64,000 nt of DNA from Dermacentor variabilis (Eukaryota; Arthropoda; Arachnida; Ixodida; Ixodidae): positions 261,277,615-261,341,614 of the forward strand of contig NC_134568.1 in assembly GCF_050947875.1 (NCBI RefSeq). The letters are read 5' to 3'. Below, piece after piece: positions 56,983 to 64,000 of this stretch. The notes under the pieces are model-generated. The model was not told the origin of the DNA. It saw only the letters and a list, made by a program, of their open reading frames with translations, and did no database searches. Positions within the stretch are counted from its first letter, which is position 1. Each line of letters starts with the position of its first letter. The position numbers were made by a program, and so were the translations under genes.

Positions 56983-59409
56983 CCCCCGTCCAATCACTTC
57001 TGACGGCTTGCAGCATTGAAGCGTTACGAATTTCTGCTATATACTGATGCGACGTACTCAGACTTATATCGCTTACAAGGGCAAGCGCCAAAACAGCGGC
57101 TGCGATCGGTAGACGGGCGGATTGCAGCGACGCAGGGCGCGTCGCCCTTCGACCGCACTCGGACATCCGAGGCCGACGGGATGACGCAGCGCGCACGCGA
57201 ATGCGTGTCTCCGGGCCGGCGACGCAAGGCGGGCAGTGGCGTGACGAGGAAATCGAGCCTTCGGCGCACTGCGACGAACGCATGCCACATCGGCCGCAAA
57301 GACGCAAAAGAGTGATTTGGGTGGTTTCGGGCTGTATTAGAGTGACTCGGTGATATCGGGTCGCTGTATAGAAATAGCTTTCTTCCTCGTGCGCGGAAGA
57401 AGCTTGTCCCGCAGCAGCGCCTGTTTGTGTCTTACACGTCTTCTTTTCGTGCACGTCTTTTGCGATGCTGTACCATTCCTTGGCATATTATTTTCACCGC
57501 CGTACAGTAACGGGTGCTGCGTGATAGACATAACCATTCATTAGAAAAACAAAGAAAACGAAAAGTAGTTATCGCGGCATTGAGATTGTTTCGAGTGTTG
57601 GTGGCTGTAAATTGCCGGGAGGCATAGAACAATTATCGGGTTCCTGCCTGCTTGAGTAATGGGATCCACATTCTCTGTTAGCCATCAGAGTCAGACAAGC
57701 TGGAAAGGCGGGTTTAAACCCGTATTGGGCATAAGCAGTTCTCGTCATTGTGGCGAGGAGAAAAAGATTATGCGGATCCAACGCACTGTGGGGATCGACG
57801 TAAGCGAAGCCAAGTATGCTGATTGCTTTGACTGATGATAATTAGCGGCGATGTTGGCGGTGAATATGCAATTTCGTCAGAGTTTAGTCCAGTACAAGAA
57901 TGGCGAGTTGATATTAAGCGTTACCTTGTGTACACCACTGCTGTTTCTCTGTGCAGTCTGGGCGTCCTCGACGCTGAATGCACGCTTTGGAGCCATTTTG
58001 CTGGCGCGTGTTTACGTGCTCCTTCTGCACACGTGACCAGCACGCTGTCCAGACGCCAGCTCCAAGCGCTCTCTTCAGGCTGTGGACGATTGTAATGTTC
58101 ACACTATCACAGGCCAGCACGCGACCTTCACAGTCCAGCATTTTTGTCGCATAGGAAAGCAGCAAGTGCAGCACGTACCATCCGCACAAACTGTGAAACG
58201 CTGCCGCGGCGGCGCCGGTCGGGATGCGCCATCTGTGGGTGTTGCAAGAAAGCCTGGGGCGCGCGCGAGCAACCCCACAGCAGCAGCAGTAGCGCCCGAA
58301 AAGTCGGGAGAAGAAGGCTTCGCTTTCAAACATCCTCGCGTGACGTTTACTTAGCTTGCATGCCGAGCGTCTGCGTAACATTATCTGGCAGCAAATTCAC
58401 GACGCGATCATAACGCATGACGATCGTCGCTTGCAAGTACTTCATTTTGTCCGCATAAAACACTGATCGTCATCGACCACAGACGTGGCCAGACTTCTGT
58501 ATCGAGTTCCATTCTATGCTGCTGGCAACATTTCTGTAAGCTGTGTTCTTAAAGCTTTATTTTCAATTTGTTCCAAGAGTGACGATGGCCGGTGTCGATG
58601 GCTCTTAACTGAGACATTACGTGATGTACGTGTAGCGAGCACAAAAGGGGCAAGCAAGACTACAGACAAGGCCAACATCTTTGCCGCTTAGCGCGCCCCG
58701 TTTGAGCTACTCGTCGCTTCAGTTAAGTTTGCAATCTCCTTGGAACGGAATGAACTTAGGTACTATTGGCCAAGAGAATCTGGTGGTCCGTCAATTACTT
58801 GTGCGTCTAATATGTATCGTTCACTTATGGTGCGCACGCACACGAAGTGCATGACTCTTCGCATTCCACCTTTCCAATTTCACTCAATTTTCTCCCGAAG
58901 AGGCAAAGTGCTGCTTTGCATGTAGTTCAATAGACAGTGCACGAACTTCAAGCTATTCACAATTTACAGACAATACCTTTTTCACCGCATCACTCCACGA
59001 CACGAACTAAAACAGCGGAGTGCATGGGAAGTAATTGTCGACGTTCGTCTTCCCGTTGCTCCCTTTCGGAACAGGGACTAAACATTTACTCTGCAAAATT
59101 TGCACACTGCACGCACATTCCTGTAGTTAGTCCCTTGAGGGACGAAAGCGCCCTTATTAGGACTAACTGTCCAGTTACTCCCGTTTTCCCCGGTATATTT
59201 TTTAGACTGTGGTAACGCAATACTTAAACTATTTATTCCGTGTTTATTTCACCCGTTCACCACTGCATTGAAACGATACTTGTTAAAAAATGTATACCTG
59301 TGTTTGAGGAGATGTTGGTGGGCGCGACGCCGGTCGCACCTTTTCTCTGACATCTTCTTTTTTTCTGAAAAACGCTGAATATGAATAAAAAAGCTAGATA
59401 CGGTGCATA
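56983..59409. other. Unassigned; CpG-rich part at 57060-57310 and 58180-58330
   Basis: Overlapping frames on both strands in CpG-rich DNA without motifs. It could contain a promoter or first exon of a host gene, but nothing decides it. Confidence 0.25.
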
Positions 59410-59700
59410 TACCGGGTGTTTCAGCGAAGATTTTAAATTTTTTTATAATAATTGCCTGTGGCAGACGGCACAATTCTAGTCCATGGGCTGGTCTACTCGA
59501 AGAGGCGGACATTACTTGCAAGATAAATGGAAATACATGATGAACTAATTAACAAATAATAATAATTTATGAAATAACTAATTACGGTTTTAACTAATTA
59601 CCTTATGACACATCTTGCAATTTAGAAATTATCAGGGGACTTTGCAAGGCGAATCCACTTGGAACGAATTCTCAGGATGACACCAGTTTAGAGATATTGT
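59410..59700. repeat. Possible truncated DNA-element end (ACCGGGTGTTTCAGCG)
   Basis: CCGGGTGTTTCA is a word I associate with ends of dispersed arthropod repeats. The following 230 bp is AT-rich and non-coding. No matching inverted end found. Confidence 0.3.
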
Positions 59701-60111
59701 TACGGTGCATGTGGACAGGACCATGCGCGCAAGAGGGGGACGAAGAGGAAGTGGCAGACTGTCTACTGTCTTCGCCGAAGACGAAGACTACGCGCAGCTG
59801 CGGCACGAAGTGCGATTCTTGGCCTATCCCCCTAAGTGGGTGCGAGCCATGACAGAGGTTCATCATCATCAGCAGCAGCAGCAGCACCAGCAGCAGCAAG
59901 TGCGCGGCTCGCACGAAAATCCAGAGCTCTTTCGGGTGCTGAGCAGCCGGACACTGCAGAGAGGCAGGGCGGCTACAGCTTCCTGCTTGGAACGCTGGTT
60001 CTGGTCAAGTAGCTGACGGTTTTCTTTTGCTCTTCGTCTTTTAGCTAATTGTTTTTGACCTTTCGTTCCAATATCTGTTAACCTGCCATAGTAATTTCGT
60101 ATTTCTCTGCA
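59701..60111 (+). other. Presumed 5' leader of the I-type LINE ORF1
   Basis: An open frame 59705-60016 with a (CAG/CAC)n stretch at 59863-59900 precedes ORF1. It shows no domain, and could be 5' UTR. Confidence 0.3.
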
Positions 60112-61363
60112 ATGTCTCTCTCATCGCCAGGCCAGGAGGCTTCCTCCTGGTTGGCTTCTGTTCGTCCCTCTGATTTGCCGGTCGAGCTTTTCTTACGCAG
60201 TGGGCCGAGCAGCGTACCCGTGGCTTTGGTCCCGAGTGATGGCGCAGTGATTCGCATGAAGAATCCCAAGGCAATTCAAACCGAGCTCCAGATGGCCTCG
60301 GCCAATTTTCAGCAAATCACCGAGGCTCGACAGTTCGGCCGAGGGGTATTCTTTGCTGTTCGTCATACCAGGCTTGTGTTCAAGGTTTAGTGAAGTGCGA
60401 TGTTTTTGCGGCACATCCAGTTTCATTCCTCATCACCTTCCACGTACAACAGGCCTATTCCGCGGTGTCGACGTAAGTCTATGTCCCGCAGAAATTTTGG
60501 AAACATTTTCAGCGGAAGGCGTGATTTCTGTGTATCGTTGCAGCCGTGTCGTTGATAATAAGCGCATGCCCGCAGAAACAGTCATTGCTACATTTGCTGG
60601 AATGAACCGCCTATCGGAAATAAGGACATGGCCACTTATATACAGAGTTCAGCCTCTATGACCCCGCGTCCTTCATTGTCGAAAATGCTGGCGGTTTGGG
60701 CACGCCATATAAGGTTGCAGGTCCAACACGCGGTGCCGGATTTGTGGAGAAGGCCATAATTCAAATTACTGTTCTTTCCGAAATGAGTCCTGTTGCCTTT
60801 GCAGTGGTACTCACACTGCAGATGAGCCTAACAGCCCTGCAAGCTCAAAAGTTGTGCAGATCCTCGAAGTAATAGATAGACGTTGATGCTTTCATTGCGA
60901 GGCCATGGAAGAAATTCAGAGCACAACTCAAGGGTACGCTGGTATAACGGCCCGTCAAACATTGTGTATGGAAAACTCAATCTCTCAGGCTGTGGCAGCT
61001 TCTGTAGAAAAGACGTTGGAGAAAGCAATGGATCTTATTGTGACAAACCTCACCGACTCCCTTGTTCAGGTGATGTCCTCGAAAATAGCTCCGCAGCTTC
61101 AACTTATTAATAAAGCCAACATTGCGGATCAGGTGCCGGGTCTACCGCGGAATCCACTGAGTGAAATATCGACAACGCAGCCATTGACTAATAACGATAC
61201 ATCAAAGCCATCAACTTCTGAGAAAGTTGAACACATCTGTCTTTCCGATATAGATGGAATGCAAAATCAACATGCAGATATGGACTCCCGATCTCTTAAA
61301 CGAAGAAGCTTACCGATAGAGAAAAAGTTGAGCTCACCCACTAACTTCAAGGCAAAGAATTGA
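60112..61363 (+). pseudogene. I-type LINE ORF1 (gag-like) with three CCHC knuckles, broken
   Basis: Starts ATG 60112 (MSLSSPGQEASSWLASVRPS; AIQTELQMASANFQQITEAR). A frame change near 60385 leads to GLFRGVDVSLCPAEILETFS and IATFAGMNRLSEIRTWPLIY. A stop at 60659 precedes three zinc knuckles (CRKCWRFGHAI-stop-GC, CRICGEGHNSNYC, CCLCSGTHTADEPNSPA) at about 60676-60830. After another stop, 60905-61363 is a hydrophilic C-terminal part ending NFKAKN. Three knuckles in ORF1 are typical of I-superfamily elements. The RTE copy 2 tail begins 80 bp later, so ORF2 is absent or displaced. Confidence 0.7.
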
Positions 61364-61445
61364 GTACGTGAGGGATTCCGACTAAGAAGGCCTTCTTAAA
61401 AGAGAGCGTTTTGGACCAAGCAGTCTCTGCTTCTCGGATGTATTC

Positions 61446-61498
61446 ATCATCATCGTCATCATCATCATCATCGTCATCATCATCATCATCATCATCCT
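61446..61498. repeat. (CAT)n tail of RTE copy 2
   Basis: CAT/CGT triplets on the plus strand; on the element strand (ATG)n with two or three ACG variants, after CTGCAGTGGGCGTAGCCAGG. Confidence 0.9.
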
Positions 61499-61699
61499 GG
61501 CTACGCCCACTGCAGGACAAAGGCCTCTCCCATACTTCTCCTACTATCCCGGTCATGTGCTAATTGTGGCCATGTTGTCCCTACAAACTTTTTAATCTCA
61601 TCCGTCCACCTAGCTTTCTGCCGCCCCCTGCTACGCTTCCCTTCTCTTGGAATCCAGTCCGTAACCCTTAATGACCATCGGTTATCTTCCCTCCTCATT

Positions 61700-63435
61700 A
61701 CATGCCCTGCCCATGCCGATTTCTTTTTCTTGATTTCAACTAAGATTTCATTAACTAGTGTTTGTTCCTTTACCCAATCTGATCTCTTCTTATCCCCTTA
61801 ACGTTACACCCATCATTCTTCTTTCCATAGCTCGTTGTGTCGTCCTCAATTTAAGCAGAACCTTCTCGTAAGCCTCGAGTTTCTGCCCCGTAGGTGAGTA
61901 CTGGTAAGACACAGCTGTTATACACTTTTCTCTCGAGGGGTAATGGCAACCTGCCGTTCACGATCTGAGAATGCCTGCCAAACGCACCCCAGCCCATTCT
62001 TAATCTTCTGATTATTTCAATCTCATGATCCCAATCCGCCGTCATCAGCTGCTTAAGTGGATGCATTCCCTTACCACTTCCAGTGCCTCGCTGCCTATCG
62101 TAAACTGCTGTTCTCTTTCGAGACTGTTAAACATTACTTTAGTTTTCTGCAGATTAATTTTTTAGACCCACCCTTCTGCTTTGCCTGTCCAGGTCAGTGA
62201 ACATGCATTGCAATTGGTCCCCTGAGTTACTAAGCAAGGCAATATCACCAGCGAACCGCACGTTACTAAGGTATTCTCCATTAACTCTTATCCCCAATAC
62301 TTGCCATTCCAGGTCTCTGAACACCTCCTGTAAACATGCTGTGAATAGCATTGTAGAGATCCTATCTCTCTGCCTGACGCCTTTCTTTATTTTAGATTTT
62401 GTTGCTTTCTTTATGGAGGACTACGGCGGATGTAGAGCCGCTATAGATATCTTTCAGTATATTTTAAATACGGCTCGTCTACACCCTGATTCCGTAATGC
62501 CTGCATGACTGCTGAGGCGTCGACTGAATCAAACACTTTCTCGTAATCAACGAAAGCTATGTATAAGGGTTGGTTATATTCCGCACATTTCTCTATCACC
62601 TTATTGATAGTATGAATATGGTCTATTATTGAGTAGCCTTTACGAAATCCTGCCTGGTTTTTGGCTCACAGAAGTCTAAGCTGTTCCTGATTCTATTTGC
62701 GATTACCTTAATAAATACTTTGTAGGCAACAGACGGTAAGCTGATCGGTCTATAATTTTCAAGTCTTTGGCGTCCCCTTTCTTATGGATTAAGATTATGT
62801 TGGCGTCCTTCCAAGATTCCTGTACGCTCGAGGTCATGAGGCATTGCGTATACAGAGTGGCCAGTTTTTCTAGGAACAATCTGCCCACCATCCTTCAACA
62901 AATCTGCTGTTACCTGATCCTCCCCAGCTGCCTTCCCCCTTTGCATAGCTCCCAAGGCTTTCTTTACTTCTTCCGGCGTTACTTGTGGGATGTCAAATTC
63001 CTCTTGACTGTTCCTTCTTCCATTATCGTCGTGGGTGCCACTGGTACTGTATAAATCTCTATAGAAATCCTCAGCCACTTGAACGATCTCATCCATATTG
63101 GTAATGATATTGCCGGCTTTGTCTCTTAACGCATACATCTGATTCTTGCCCATTCCTAGTTCGTTCTTCACTGCTTTTAGGCTTCCTCCATTCCTGAGAG
63201 CATGTTCAATTCTATCCATAGTATACTTCGTTATGTTGGCTGTCTTACGCTTGTTGTTTAACTTCAAAAGTTCTGCCAGTTCTATTCTAGCTGTAGAGTT
63301 AGAGGCTTTCATACGTTGGCATTTCTTAATCAGATCTTTCGTCTCCTGCGATAGCTTACTGGCATCCTGTCTGACGGAGTTACCACCGACTTCTATTGCA
63401 CATACCTTAATGATGTCCATAAGATTGTCGTTCAT
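61700..63435 (-). pseudogene. RTE copy 2 reverse transcriptase, FAGD active site
   Basis: Frame 62782-63435 carries the pre-RT linker and QVTPEEVKKALGAMQRGKAA. Then LATLYTQCLMTSSVQESWKD and ANIILIHKKGDAKDLK (62703-62891), FVDYEKVFDSVDA near 62510-62560, and FRDLEWQVLGIRVNGEYLSN followed by VRFAGDIALLSNSGDQ (62154-62351). The catalytic box is F-A-G-D instead of F-A-D-D. The C-terminus (61851-62066) includes CVLPVLTYGAETRGL, and 61501-61698 includes RGRQKARWTDEIKKFVG. Several stops. Confidence 0.8.
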
Positions 63436-64000
63436 ATCTTCAGCACTAAGGTCATCTTCGAATACCTGTTCTGTAGCTTGATCCGGAATTGCTCTATTTT
63501 CCCTCTTACCGCTAACTCATTGATCGGCTTCTTATGTACCAGTTTCTTCCGTTCCTTCCTCAAGTCTAGGCTAATTCGAGTTCTTACCATTCTATGGTCA
63601 CTGCAGCGCACCTTGCAGATCACGTCCACATCTTGTATGATTCCAGGGTTAGCGCAGAGTATAAAGTCTATTTTATTTCTAGTTTCGCCATTCGGGCTCC
63701 TCCACCTCCACTTTCGGCTATCCCGCTTGCGGAAGAAGGTATTCATTATCCTCATATTATTCTGTTCTGCAAACTATACTAATAACTCTCCCCTGCTATT
63801 CCTAGAGCCTATGCCATATTCCCCCACTGACTTGTCTCCAGCCTGCTGCTTGCCTACCCTAGCATTGAAGTCGCCCATCAGTATAGTGTATTTTGTTTTG
63901 ACTTTATCCATCACCGATTCCACGTCTTCATAGAAGCTTTCGACTTGCTGGTCATCATGACTGGATGTAGGCCTGTACGACCTTCAATTTGTACCTCTTA
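63436..64000 (-). pseudogene. RTE copy 2 endonuclease, partial
   Basis: From the window edge: RYKLKVVQAY, then in another frame ILMGDFNARVGKQQAGDKSV, a stop, FAEQNNMRIMNTFFRKRDSR, WRWRSPNGETRNKIDFILCA and KVRCSDHRMVRTRISL, which holds the S-D-H catalytic residues. About two frame changes; otherwise better preserved than copy 1. Confidence 0.8.

Larger units (their letters stand above)
61446..64000 (-). mobile_element. RTE-type LINE, copy 2, continuing beyond window
   Basis: Minus-strand endonuclease (63450-64000) and RT (about 61900-63435), a C-terminal part (61501-61900) and a 3' tail of (ATG)n with GAC variants (61446-61498). Same family as 11636-14618. The 5' end lies outside the window. 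Confidence 0.85.

Overview
The window looks like repeat-dense chromosomal DNA of a hard tick (Ixodidae). This is inference from content: three copies of a tRNA-derived SINE resembling the tick Ruka family, several arthropod-type LINE families, a Ty3/Gypsy element, many TIR-bounded non-autonomous elements and very long microsatellites. No bacterial features (operons, ribosome binding sites, rRNA, CRISPR) are present, and I recognise no intact host protein-coding gene. Nearly all interpretable coding sequence is transposon-derived.

Layout. 1-0.7 kb: ORF1 of a CR1-group LINE (minus strand) that begins with a hydrophobic leader and a perfect 2A-like motif and carries an in-frame SINE. 2.5-3.0 kb: TIR element with an antisense tRNA-like module. 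3.2-3.65 kb: (CA)n. 3.96-4.2 kb: second SINE with perfect 17-bp target-site duplications. 5.16-6.88 kb: non-autonomous DNA transposon. 6.94-11.24 kb: CR1-group LINE (here LINE E, minus) with PHD-like/RRM ORF1, endonuclease and RT. 11.64-14.62 kb: RTE-type LINE (plus), apparently inserted in the 5' region of LINE E. 14.7-15.9 kb: 3' part of another LINE (LINE C). 17.4-18.0 kb: possible solo LTR. 18.77-20.44 kb: 3' fragments of LINE A and LINE B. 20.44-21.35 kb: hAT transposase pseudogene. 21.84-24.12 kb: LINE A copy with a 700-codon open RT-RNase H frame. 24-36 kb: mostly unassigned DNA with SINE2-type tRNA-like repeats and microsatellites. 36.5-41.9 kb: decayed Ty3/Gypsy element (minus) containing a third Ruka-like SINE. 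41.96-42.48 kb: a 135-bp-arm palindrome with a tRNA-like cloverleaf at its apex. 42.9-45.8 kb: small TIR elements and a third tRNA-derived SINE. 46.3-51.7 kb: LINE A (minus) split by LINE B, whose 824-codon ORF is the longest in the window. 52.15-52.47 kb: (GATA)n. 54.9-56.17 kb: LINE D 3' half. 56.48-56.98 kb: TIR element. 60.1-61.4 kb: ORF1 of an I-type LINE with three zinc knuckles. 61.4-64 kb: second RTE copy (minus).

How the parts relate. The region is a stratigraphy of insertions: SINE into LINE ORF1, LINE into LINE, SINE into Gypsy, and a small element into a SINE. Several families use simple repeats as 3' tails: (TC)n for LINE A and B, (ATG)n for RTE, (ATT)n for LINE E and the Ruka-like SINE, (TA)n for SINE2, (AAAT)n-type for LINE C and D. 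This explains many of the microsatellites. The most unusual observations are the 2A-bearing ORF1 that stays open through a SINE, the palindromic SINE2, and the same FADD to FAGD active-site change in both RTE copies.
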